This document shows, piece after piece, positions 39,001 through 48,050 of a stretch of 64,000 nt of DNA (position 1 is its first letter; every line of letters begins with the position of its first letter). The translations under genes and the position numbers were made by a program. The notes below the pieces were generated by a model. That model had not been told where the DNA came from and did not search any database. It worked only from the letters and a program-made list of their open reading frames with translations. Source of the DNA: Dermatophagoides farinae (lineage: Eukaryota; Arthropoda; Arachnida; Sarcoptiformes; Pyroglyphidae); the NCBI RefSeq assembly GCF_024713945.1, contig NC_134684.1, positions 3,789,001-3,853,000 on the forward strand, written 5' to 3'.

Positions 39001-39859
39001 TGATCATTGGGCTATTGATATTGCTGATATTGGTACAACCACTAAAGGTAATAAATATCTCGTCGCAATGATTGACGTACACTCTAAATTTGTAGTCGCA
39101 TCGCCTGCAAAAGTCGTCACCACTAAAAAGATCATTCAGTTTCTTAAAACTGCATGGAAGAAAAATGGAAACCCGAAATCATTATTGTGTGATCGAGCTT
39201 CTGTGTTTGAATCTCAAGAATTTAAAAGTTTCTGTCAAGAAAGAAATGTCGAATTGAAATATGCTATAGCATATCAACATCAATCTAATGGTTGTATTGA
39301 ACGATTCTTCAGGACTTTCCGAAACATGATTCGAGCCGCAGATCATTCATCTGATTGGGATGCTAAACTTGGTATCATATTGAATGCTTATCATTGTGTT
39401 CCTCATGATTCTACAAAAGTTCCGCCAAGTATTCTCTTCCATGGTGAAGTCTTGAAACTACCATCTGATGGCTTGGTACCTTTGGATCCTGGGTTATACC
39501 TATTGTCCGATCAATCAAAGGAGCAATTAAAATCATCCGCAGCCATTAAGCTTCGTAACCAAGCTGGTGAACCAGTCAAGGAAGCACGGTCGTTTGAAGT
39601 TGGTGATCGAATTCTCGTACGTCGGAAAAATAAAAGAAATCAACCATTTATTGGTCCCTTCGTTGTTCATAAAAAAACTGGTCGAACAACGTATGAAGTC
39701 AAAGGAAAACATCCTGGTCCATTAATGTCCTGTCATGTTAATCAAATGAAAATCTTTGATGGATCAGATGATCTAATTCCAGTGCCACAACGTGGACGCC
39801 CTGTTTCAACTTCAGGAGGGGGGTGTAACGTGATATTTGAACGATCATCCACGTTGTGA
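36044..39859 (+). CDS. Gag-Pol polyprotein of the LTR retrotransposon (1271 aa)
   Basis: A single uninterrupted frame starts with ATG 64 nt after the 5' LTR. An N-terminal Gag part ends in a CCHC zinc knuckle, C216-X2-C-X4-H-X4-C229, followed by a Lys-rich stretch. The aspartic protease has its catalytic DSGA at D277. Reverse transcriptase carries the YFDD box at residues 597-600. RNase H has CDAS at D746 and a TDHKP motif. Integrase shows an HHCC zinc finger (H923, H928, C958, C961) and catalytic D992, D1050, E1086, with exactly 35 residues between the last two. Every catalytic residue is present. Gag and Pol share one frame without stop or frameshift. The C-terminus runs through the polypurine tract and stops inside the 3' LTR. 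No chromodomain or envelope is recognised. Confidence 0.96.
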   Translation: MNTRSMSTNSTGTNTFSMNNHQSELLVRPNRYDESESIETFMEEFERVADANSWNDQKKAKIFPALLKSSCVWIETIKNLSATERSSFEQIKLAIENDNKGKRLKNMQELANIKRKSNESLPKLATRLHILVDRVFGKFAASNKMQLEIFFFLNCLPLDIQILLCNPDIPKSIKDAVNAAEGLEAAKSISNLRFEKNKIGIASTSKSLGDKDSKFCTFCKRTNHNVDKCYKKKSAEKKEKKKKEAEKEVNSLNKSTTSKCHFIPISFNNVVSQAMCDSGADVSVLPAHLVEKSRIKKYSATTLPSGVGGQPLNVKGESTIDFSINNHVFRHKFIVLDESKIILGSDFFIKNNLRLSFDFGKSIEIFSTLKNELIIRFETTKNMSSKILSICATDDLTEELSIPYDVSYEDSSNGTDSLFNRFNKVVVGLGKCDIIKHKIHLKENAHPCQTYQYRIPIAFEKDIDSTIEELIKDDIIEESESEWKSPIVPIRKPDGSIRLAVDYRNVNKRTKSDSFPVPQIDKIIKDIHGAKYFSKIDLAKGYYQIEMHPDDRHITAFEWHNKLWQFKRMPFGLSTAPKTFLRTMDKIFHQVPFVKVYFDDILVFSETSKQHMNNLISVFMLLEKSGLTINREKSKFFCKEVSYLGYQLSEDSIRPANIKIDKLKEFPVPENKKQLQSFLGLAGYYRKFIPNFGTIAIPLENLKRKFVRFNWSDECNSAFEQLRAGISSTSLLKPPIPGQTFIVRCDASEVGMGAVLLQDDPNDNNERIIEYASKAFSDTQKKYSTIEKEATSIMWSIQQWHHFLIGKKFVLETDHKPLVWLQSKKNLTNKLGRMALKLQEYDFDIKHIDGKANVVADALSRICLIESFNWSVEQKKDQLLNECVIKNPHQFVEKGDVLYRSIDGLLSLCIPTEVLNIVIKNVHEELCHAGQRKTMEIMRRRYYHPSMRDRLKSLINSCDKCQRYKDYDTSVKDSLPKKDYSTYGINDHWAIDIADIGTTTKGNKYLVAMIDVHSKFVVASPAKVVTTKKIIQFLKTAWKKNGNPKSLLCDRASVFESQEFKSFCQERNVELKYAIAYQHQSNGCIERFFRTFRNMIRAADHSSDWDAKLGIILNAYHCVPHDSTKVPPSILFHGEVLKLPSDGLVPLDPGLYLLSDQSKEQLKSSAAIKLRNQAGEPVKEARSFEVGDRILVRRKNKRNQPFIGPFVVHKKTGRTTYEVKGKHPGPLMSCHVNQMKIFDGSDDLIPVPQRGRPVSTSGGGCNVIFERSSTL
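39814..39823 (+). other. Polypurine tract
   Basis: AGGAGGGGGG directly abuts the 3' LTR and would prime plus-strand DNA synthesis. It is one of the few G-runs in this AT-rich window and lies inside the Gag-Pol reading frame. Confidence 0.9.
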
Positions 39860-40075
39860 CTCGTGAGTCATATTCGAGTTGGCTTCGTGTATAAAAAGGC
39901 ATTGCATTTGATACTCGAATAGAGACTAGAGAAAAGACTACTTTGTGATTGTATTTGTTCAATGTGATTTTGATTATTATTTTGTTTAATAAAATATTTG
40001 ATGATAAAAATCTTTGTTCGTTATTCTTGCCTTCGTGTTACTTTTGGTTATCCCACTCGGCCAGCTTACTGTACA
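39824..40075 (+). repeat. 3' LTR (252 bp)
   Basis: Same length and sequence as the 5' LTR by eye. It holds the last 36 nt of the Gag-Pol frame, including its TGA, and an AATAAA signal at 39988-39993 that would end the genomic RNA. Confidence 0.97.
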
Positions 40076-40079
40076 AAAT
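40076..40079. repeat. Target-site duplication, right copy (AAAT)
   Basis: Identical to the four bases before the 5' LTR. Confidence 0.8.
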
Positions 40080-41250
40080 TTAATTTTCTGATATATCTGC
40101 ATTCTGACCGTATACACACAACCGTCATAAATATCGTTTATTTATTCTGTATTAAGAATTCCACCATTCCACCATGCTGAACAGAAATTCTGTTCAATCA
40201 TCAATTTTGAAATAGAAAAAAAAACCCACCACCACCACCACACACATACACATTTTCTTTATGACTTTTTTTTTTGCAAAACAATCAACATTTCAGAAAT
40301 CGTTTTTCTCTTTGTTCTGTGTGTATAAATCAAATCAAATCAAATGAAATAATAATAAAACCATCGATATGAATTTCCAATATTAGATTTCAATAAACAC
40401 ACGGAATATTGTGTGTGTGTGTGTGTGGATGTGTCCATTGTTCTTGAAAATTCAATTATCATTATTATTACCTGAAAATCTAATTTTTGTTTTTACCATC
40501 ACTATGTATTTCGAAATGGTCATTTTTTTCAATCAAAAAAAAACCAAAAAAAAAAATTCATTATGAACTGATGCATCACGTCAAGAAGTTTTTTTTTTTG
40601 ATTTTCATTTGTACACAAAAAAAAGCCAAATAGTAAATGATATCTGACACATACACACACACACAAAAAAAACACTACCAAATCATTATTATTCATTTAT
40701 CTCTATCATCATCATTATACACATTTGATCTATTGTATGGATCGATATATATATACAAAAAGATCTATGGATCTTTTATTATCATTATAAATATGGAGAA
40801 AAAAAAATAGATCGTCATCATCATCATCATCATCATCATAATCGAATTGCCATTATCGAAGAAGAAAAAAGTTGTTGAACACCACCACCACTGTATGTGT
40901 GTGTGTGTATTAGGAAGTGGAAAGTACACGACACGAAAATAGTATCATATCATCAAGAGATTCTGTAATAATAACAGTAAAATAAAGGTAATGATAGTGG
41001 ATATGAATACACACATTCATAGGAATTTTTTTTTTTGTTGTAGATTATTATTATTATTCATTGTGATATACTCTTACTAGTTTCATGAAAAAGAAAAAAC
41101 CAGAAATGATATGATGATGATGGATATTCATCATCATCATCAATGTTTTGGTACGTGAGTTCGTTATTGTCAAGCGGTAATATTAATCATCATGCATATT
41201 AATAAAATAGAGCAAAAGAGAGAAAGATTCCTATGTCGATTCTGTTCTAT

Positions 41251-41283
<33 letters not shown>

Positions 41284-42798
41284 GACAGATAGACACGGTT
41301 ATTTGATTGAAAGCCTAACGACTAGGACGACGAAGACGACGACGATGAGGACGACTAAACATTTCTACAAACGGACACGAAAACTATTTGATGGTTTTTT
41401 TTTCTCTCTCTCTCTCTCTTTGTATGTTATGGAACACTATTTTGAATATAATAACGGATGAATTGAATAATTGTGATAGATTATTGTAGCAGCAACAGCA
41501 ACAACAACAACAATGTCGGGCACGTTTGATTGATTTTCTCTTGTTGAAAAGCAAAAAAAAAAAAAAAAATTCATTCATTCAGATCAGATCGGATCCTATC
41601 ATAATGTTCATCATCATCATCATCATTATCGACAATTTATACATTTGTCCATTATAATTATTATCATTATGATCATGGTCATTTTTATCGACCAATTATC
41701 AATTGTTCTTGTTGCCCGAATGAAACAGAATGGCTGGACAAATATGGAAAAGAAAAAATTTTCTGCCATTGAGATAACAACTCGATTTTACTGTTGGAAC
41801 AAAACAAAAAAAAAATTTTTTTAAACATCCATTTTCAGGCAGCTAGCATCAAAAAAAATATTGTATTCATGGCACACATTCATGATATGCAAAAAAAAAA
41901 AAAATAAAAAAATATCATATCGGTGGAATAGTAGAAAAAAAAATTCCAAAGCAAAAACGAAAAAAAAAATCCCGGAATTACATCAACGGAACAAGGACGA
42001 ATTTTTTTTTCTCTTTCTTTCACAAATTCTTTCCTGAATCTTCATATGTATCTTTCATATTTCATAGTCTGCTGGTTATTCTTTGCGCTCATTTGTTTCA
42101 ACTGGAGAGAGAGAGAAAAAAAATTGGATAATATGATTGATTGCTTAGCAAGAGAAAAACGTTTCAGCTCTTACATTCTCGCTTGCCATCCATTGAAAGT
42201 GATGTTAATCATGATGAGACGGTTCCAGAATCGATACGATTATTTTATCATCATAATCATAATATATAATCTTGTTGTGTTTATGGAAACAAAAAAAAAA
42301 GTTTGTTTTTCTCTCTTTTTGAATAGCAATCACTAAATATTTTTTTTCTAGACGTCTGATGCAATGGATTCCGTCATCATTGAATTGATTTTGATGATTA
42401 AAATTGAATTAATTAAACATGATGATATATATTGATGAAATGAAAATCGAAATAGATCAATCTTGATCGAAGAAGAGAATAAAGTTTGTTCTGTTTGTTT
42501 TGAAAAAAAAAAATTTCATCACAAAATAAAAACAACAACAACAACAACAATGTCAAGGTATCGATGAAATTGTTTTTGTTTTTGTTTCATTTGCAATCAA
42601 TTATCGACAACAGAAGTGAATTGTGACAATTCAATAAAAAAAAACAACAACAACAAAAATAGAATGTGTACACGAAATGAAAATAGAAATCCAAAAATTC
42701 TTCAATATAACACAAATCGATAGCGAGAAAAAAAAATGGATGGATGATAAATTATGTCTGTGTGTGTAGGTTGAGATTAGGACATCAAAAGATCAATT
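40080..42798. other. Intergenic repeat-rich stretch
   Basis: Simple repeats only, including (TG)15 at 41253-41282, a GAC/ACG-rich tract near 41320-41360 and (ATC)n near 40814-40837. No supported gene. Confidence 0.65.
41253..41282. repeat. (GT)15 microsatellite
   Basis: Uninterrupted GT run of 30 bp. Confidence 0.95.
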
Positions 42799-43907
42799 TT
42801 AATTAAAAATAAAATCTCTATTTTTTTCTACATCCATCGGACATTGTCTTCTCGATTCGACTTTTTTTCTCATATCGGATAACAAATTGTCAATTAACAG
42901 TGAACGCGAACAAAAAAAAAACGAAACATAAACAAACGACGACAGGAAAATCACTCGTGGGACTTGATTCTGTGCTATGAACAACACATAATGAAAGGCC
43001 AAAAGTTTTGAGAGAGCAAAGAAAAAATCCAATTGACCCCGCCATAGGTTGTGTTCAGTATTATAATAATAATAATAAAAAAGATCAAATCAATTGATTA
43101 TCAAACAAACTGATGTATGAACGATAGATTCGATCCGATTGGATCGATACGAAAAATAATCATTAATGCTATCTGTTATCTGTAAATATTATATCCAATC
43201 ACAAAGGTGACATATTGACAAAATATAAACATAGCGACAAAATGTGAACATGATGGACAATAAATGAATGAATGAATTTCATTGATTATTGAATCATTGA
43301 AATGGCCACGATCAATTGTACAATTTTGACATTGAATTTTTTGTTTCCTACATCAAATGAAATCGGTGAAATTATCAATAATTTAAGAATAGGAATGATT
43401 GTGTGTGTGTGTGTGTGTTTTCCTGTTACTAGCTGCTGTCAATCAGAGAGATATAGTCTCATTGCATATATATAGAAATTTATTCTAGAGAGAAAAGAAA
43501 AAGGAAAAAAAATTCGAATAAACTTTTTTATTACTTTTTCACTTACAAAACTTTTCAATTTATTTTCAATGAATGGAAAAGATTTCTGAATATCCTCGAC
43601 GTTATTGCCCGGCAATCGTTTGAATTTTATTTTTGTCTTCACTGTTGTTGTCGCTGTTAATGTTGTTGTTGTTGTTGTTGATCTAAATTCAAAATAAAAC
43701 AAAAAAAAAATTCTTGAATAATTCGTCTATGGCAAATGGTGTTCTTACTATTTTTGTTTCACTGTCCAAGTGTAACAACATCTCGATAGTAGATCTCTGT
43801 TCAGCATCCAACATCACATCAATGAATTTATTGATTGAATGTGTGTCGAATATATTTTTGAAATTATGACAAACGATATTAAAGTTTTTTTTTGCCATCG
43901 TCTTCAT
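42799..43907 (-). CDS. Unrecognised small spliced gene (tentative model, about 139 aa)
   Basis: Not recognised. Three open segments have coding-like composition and usable splice sites: 43907-43749 (ATG start, NFKNIFDTHSINKFIDVML, donor ATA|GTAAGA), about 43636-43547 (KIKFKRLPGNNVEDIQKSF, donor TTT|GTAAGT) and 42969-42799 (ending in SLLIDNLLSDMRKKVESRRQ and a TAA). All join in phase 0, predicting a soluble charged protein of about 139 residues. The middle acceptor is doubtful: the best-looking one (TTTAG at 43683) would give the wrong phase, whereas GAAG|ACA keeps the frame but lacks a pyrimidine tract. A slippage error in the T10 run near 43701-43710, or a pseudogene, is possible. Neighbours give no functional hint. 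Confidence 0.35.
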
Positions 43908-43918
43908 TTCACTGTTTA

Positions 43919-44095
43919 TTATGGTTGATAGTTTTTTTTTCTTGGTTTCCTATATCGCCGATAATTCGATATATGGGAATAATATTCATTCTCATTAATT
44001 ATTCCATCAGAGTCTTTCTTCAATCGTTTCGGTTTTTTTTTCTTCACTGATAGATTCCCGAATCCTTCTAGTCTTTTTCGATTTTTCATCAGAAC
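43919..44095 (-). CDS. Possible short basic reading frame, unknown
   Basis: Frame starting MKNRKRLEGFGNLSVKKKKP, Lys/Arg-rich, ending in TAA. It lies just upstream of the tentative gene at 42799-43907 on the same strand. It could be an upstream exon of that gene (possible donor TCA|GTGAAG), a separate small protein or noise. No family recognised. Confidence 0.2.
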   Translation of the reverse strand, partial: VLMKNRKRLEGFGNLSVKKKKPKRLKKDSDGIINENEYYSHISNYRRYRKPRKKNYQP

Positions 44096-44335
44096 GATTT
44101 CAGAGCAATTGTTTTGATTAGTGATGGTTGTTATGAATGAACGATTGCCCAAAAAAAAAACGAAGAACGAAGAAATTTGCATATATCAAGTTTGTTTGTT
44201 GTTGTTGTTGTCGGATAGTTGATGATGAAATCTCGACAACAATCGATTATTATTCATTAATCGAAAAATTATCATCAAAAAGCATCATTATTATCATTAT
44301 CATGGATGAATGGTTAGATGGATTCTAGAAATAGA

Positions 44336-44356
44336 GAATTGCCAAAACGGCAATTC
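44336..44356. repeat. Perfect 8-bp inverted repeat, 5-nt loop
   Basis: GAATTGCC, loop AAAAC, then GGCAATTC. There is no T-run pattern or gene end that would make it a terminator. Confidence 0.6.
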
Positions 44357-44961
44357 ACAATGAATAATCAAAACACAAAAAAAAACGGCTAGAACCGAAA
44401 AAAAAGCTGATTCAATTCATTCAGTCATTGACTTTTCACATATATAAAACAACTCAATCGTTGCCATTCATTTCTGTTGTTGCAAATAAGAAAAATAAAT
44501 AAGATTTTCTGTGGCTCCTAAACATTCACATAAATATATATACTCACAGCCGAAAAAAACCAAAATAGAAAAAAAACCGAATTGGCGGCCATGGTTTCTT
44601 TTTTTTGGTATTGGTGGTCACGATGAAGAAATGATTTGATTTCATTTTTATCCCTAAGTCAGCAGAAAATGGAAAAAAACTCAGCCATTGGTGATGCACA
44701 ATCATTTTCAACCATAAGATTTGTCCAATAAATTTTAACCAAGTGAGAGAATAAACCGATACAGCAAAAAAAGAAAAAAAATTCGAAGAAAAAAAAACAA
44801 ACCAAAAAAAAAAAAAATGTCGAAAATTGAATTCCATATTCTGAACAAACAAACAAACAAACAAAAATTAATCCTCTTCGAAAGAGATTTTTACATCATT
44901 CGAATTCGGATGGAAAAAAAACAACAACGTAACGACATCTATTGTTCAGGATTAGAATGAT

Positions 44962-44967
44962 TTTATT
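44962..44967 (-). terminator. Polyadenylation signal of the lectin gene
   Basis: AATAAA on the minus strand, about 45 nt beyond the TAA of the lectin gene; overlapping copies follow. Confidence 0.5.
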
Positions 44968-45009
44968 TATTTATTTTATTTTGGCCAGATTTTTAATGAT
45001 TTTTCTTCA

Positions 45010-46676
45010 TCATTTAATGGCACAAATAAAGATTTTAAACATAGCCAAGTGTTGCCCATCGGCCATTTTTTTGACCATCAATGCACGACGGAAATTAACA
45101 TATGATAATTTTATATCATTAACCACTTCATCTAGATTTTTTTGTTCCAATTTTTCTTGGAAATATTCAATTAGTTCACGTTTGACAATATTCAAATCAA
45201 CATCTGTTGATGGATGGTTATCCAATTCATGACGAATCGAATGTAATTGTTCGGAATAATATTGTAGTACGGATGCAATACCGGTGAAATTACGTTCAAT
45301 TTCCTGTACGTTCAATGATTTCATTGAATGTTCGAATTGTTTGATTTTATCCGAAAATTGTTTCATATCATCACGAACTTGATTTATTCGATCATCAATT
45401 TTATCAATACGATTATTCATTTTGTCCATTTTTCTGTCCATGTTATCAAATCGTTTTTCCATATCTCTGCGCATTCGTTCCATATTACGTTCGATTTGTT
45501 GACAGCATTGGTTGTTATTGTTATTGTTATTATTATTATTATCATTATTGTCACAATCATCACAATCATCGTCATCGTCATCGTCATCATCATCGTTATC
45601 GTTATCATTATCATGATCTTTTACAAATCGTTCACAAAGAATACCATTCGATGCAAAACAATAATTTTCAATCCATTTTCCTGGTTCCGATTCATCCATA
45701 CCATTCATTTGCATGCAAGCTTTTGCAAAATTCATTGTTGGATGATTTGAAGCCCAATTAGCGTAAACATCACCTTCGATTAGAATTCCATCATTACGCC
45801 ATGAAAATTTAGTATTCTGTCGATGTCCACCAACCCATACACTTTTGCCATAACCAATATTGCGCAGATAATTTTCAAGAAATTTTTGTTCATCTGCTGA
45901 ATAGATGGTCACAGCACGTCCACGTGCTTGACCACAATATCGATCACTGTCAGAAAATTCGCCATTTTGATTACGGATCAACTTGTAACATTTGTTATTA
46001 CGACAAGACCATTCATTGTTGTTATTGTTGTCATGATTATTATTATCGTTATTGTCACAATCATCACAGTCATCGTCATCATCGTTATCGTTATTGTTAT
46101 CATTGTCATTATCTTTTACAAATCGTTCACAGAGAATGCCATTCGATGCAAAACAGAAATTTTCAATCCATTTTCCCGGTTCCGATGCATTCATACCATT
46201 CATTTGCATACAAGCTTTGGCGAAATTCATTGTCGGATGATCTGAAGCCCAATTAGCGTAAACATTACCTTCGATTAGAGTTCCATCATTACGCCATGCA
46301 AATTTAGTATTCTGTCTATGGCCACCAATCCATACATTTTTTCCGTAACCAATTTTACGTAGATAATTTTCAATAAATTTTTGTTCATCTGCAGAATAGA
46401 TAGTCACTGCACGTCCACGTGCTTGACCACAATATCGATCACTATCAGAATAGGCACCTTGATGATTATGGATCAACTTGTAACATTTGTTATTATGACA
46501 ACACCATTCATCGTTGTTGTCACTACAACCAGAGACTATAATAATCATGGTGAACAAAAAAAAAAGAAAAAAAAATAGGAATCATAATATAAGAGAACAA
46601 AAAAAAATCACTTACTAGTTTGAATGAATACAAAAATCAAACAAACAATAATTTGTTTTGAAAAATTCATCATCAT
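45010..46676 (-). CDS. Secreted protein with two C-type lectin domains, acidic linkers and a coiled coil (528 aa)
   Basis: Two exons: 46676-46616 (signal peptide MMMNFSKQIIVCLIFVFIQT, donor A|GTAAGT) and 46535-45010 (acceptor TTATAG), joined in phase 1. Two C-type lectin-like domains follow (about residues 31-160 and 190-320), each with KCYKL, DRYCGQARG, an Asn-Trp WA motif, CMQMNGM and a WIEN.CFA...CE ending. The copies differ at about 19 of 132 positions by eye. Each is followed by an Asp/Asn-run linker containing CDDC. The C-terminal third is a heptad-like helix with repeated Met/Asp/Arg (about 360-430), suggesting a homo-oligomer. The EPN/QPD calcium-sugar motif is not canonical, so sugar binding is uncertain. 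Likely a gut or immune-type lectin by family analogy; ligand unknown. Confidence 0.88.
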
Positions 46677-47558
46677 TATTTCACATAAGATATATTTTGG
46701 TTTGAATCAAATGAGAACACAATGGTTTATTTGGACAAAAAATCTCGTCTTTTAATATGGAAATGGAAAATTGAAATAACTACATCATATTTGCACTAAT
46801 TACTTTATCGGCCCCAAAAAAAAAAAAAAAATTTATTAGTTATTAACACCAAAATTGGTGATTGCCGCCAAAATGTCTGTATGACAAACAAACCAAAAAA
46901 AAACGATGATGTTTGTATAGGGATGAAAAATCCAGAAACTTCAGGATTTACCCTATTTTCCAAATATATATAATACTTTTATTATTATTACCAATTTGTT
47001 AACTATTGCCATTTCCATTGTTATAACAAAAACAAAAATTACACTGATACACACACGTGATAGTCATTTGATAATCCCGTATATAATGAGGATTATGAAG
47101 GCAATTTTTTACCCAACCAAAGATAAAGAATAACGAAAAGGAATCAAAATAAAAAAAAAACACAGTCATAAATTTTTATTTTTCAAATGTCAAAAGAAAT
47201 TTTTATTTATTGCCGCATCCTTAATCATTATTTAGTATTATATATGGTTATAAGATCGTATGATTTCATAATTATTTAACGCATTTTCAATTTTCAACAC
47301 ACACACACACATCCAGTGATTTTATGACATTGAATATGGTGATGTTTAGTAGTATCTAAGTGACATGAATGCATTCAATTTAAATTTAAATTGGAATTTG
47401 CACTAGGAAATTCTGTTAATCTTATCATTTACATATATGTGTGATTATTAGTGCACTAAAACAAAAAACAACAACAACAACCGAAAACAAACGAAAACAA
47501 ATATGTAAATCTACATTCATCTTATTTCAAGCTATTTGGATTACAAAAATTGATTAAA
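46677..47558. other. Intergenic stretch between lectin and cysteine-rich genes
   Basis: No coding region seen. Contains the lectin gene's 5' flank, a poly-A tract at about 46816-46830 and short repeats. A self-complementary AATTTAAATTTAAATT stretch lies near 47379-47394. Confidence 0.6.
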
Positions 47559-48050
47559 TTAATAATAATGATGATGATGGTAACCGATAATGATGGTGAT
47601 AATCATTGTGAACAATAACGATTGCATTAGATTTCCATTGCCCATCATTAATTGTTGGCTACCATTACATTGTAAATCCGGTAATGATGTACAATTTTTA
47701 TTTTTTGGTCGTTTAAAATATCGTTCATATGTGGAAAGAAAACGGCAATCATCCTGATGACGAGATGGTGATGTTGATGATGATGATGATAATGATGATA
47801 ACGATGATGCATCTTCGCATGATAATGTTTGACGACAATTTGACCATTTTTGATTACAGCAGCAATAAATTTCTTGTTCATCCATTGAATCTTTTACACA
47901 AACATATGTTTCATTGGAACATTTTTCCAATTTACTCAATTGTTGTTGGCTAAGATTTGTTATTATTGCTTCAATGTTCACATTGAACATGAATACAAAC
48001 AACAGAATCAAAAGAATATTCGAATTGATAAATAGTAAAAATGAATTCAT
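47559..48050 (-). CDS. Small cysteine-rich surface protein, probably GPI-anchored (163 aa)
   Basis: Not assigned to a family. The start is the first ATG of the frame (MNSFLLF); the frame is open upstream but lacks another ATG. A strong signal peptide covers residues 1-28. The mature region carries ten cysteines, including a CCC triplet, and four N-glycosylation sequons (NLS, NET, NCT, NGS). A Ser-rich segment in its middle comes from (ATC)n repeats. It ends in a hydrophobic tail (SLLFTMIITIIIGY) followed only by HHHHYY, which is the layout of a GPI-attachment signal; a single-pass anchor is the alternative. No introns. It follows the lectin gene on the same strand, with about 880 bp between. 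Confidence 0.7.
   Translation of the reverse strand: MNSFLLFINSNILLILLFVFMFNVNIEAIITNLSQQQLSKLEKCSNETYVCVKDSMDEQEIYCCCNQKWSNCRQTLSCEDASSLSSLSSSSSTSPSRHQDDCRFLSTYERYFKRPKNKNCTSLPDLQCNGSQQLMMGNGNLMQSLLFTMIITIIIGYHHHHYY

Larger units (their letters stand above)
35728..40075 (+). mobile_element. Complete Ty3/Gypsy-type LTR retrotransposon (4348 bp)
   Basis: Two 252-bp direct LTRs (35728-35979, 39824-40075), identical in my base-by-base reading and bounded by TG...CA, enclose one long Gag-Pol frame. A 4-bp direct repeat AAAT flanks the element (35724-35727 and 40076-40079), as expected for an integrase-made target duplication. A candidate primer-binding site follows the 5' LTR and a polypurine tract precedes the 3' LTR. 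The domain order PR-RT-RNaseH-IN is diagnostic of Ty3/Gypsy rather than Copia. No envelope frame is present. Intact coding and identical LTRs imply recent insertion and probable activity. It sits between genes, not inside a recognised one. Confidence 0.97.
44183..45009. other. Intergenic stretch with a short hairpin
   Basis: Contains A-rich and TTATT-rich sequence, an 8-bp perfect inverted repeat at 44336-44356 and minus-strand AATAAA signals (for example complement of 44962-44967) probably serving the lectin gene. No supported coding region. Confidence 0.6.

Noticed and set aside
45328-46256. Long plus-strand frames opposite the lectin gene (Ile/Val/His-rich)
   Set aside because: They are antisense shadows of the Asp/Asn repeat linkers and lectin domains; composition is pure repeat translation.
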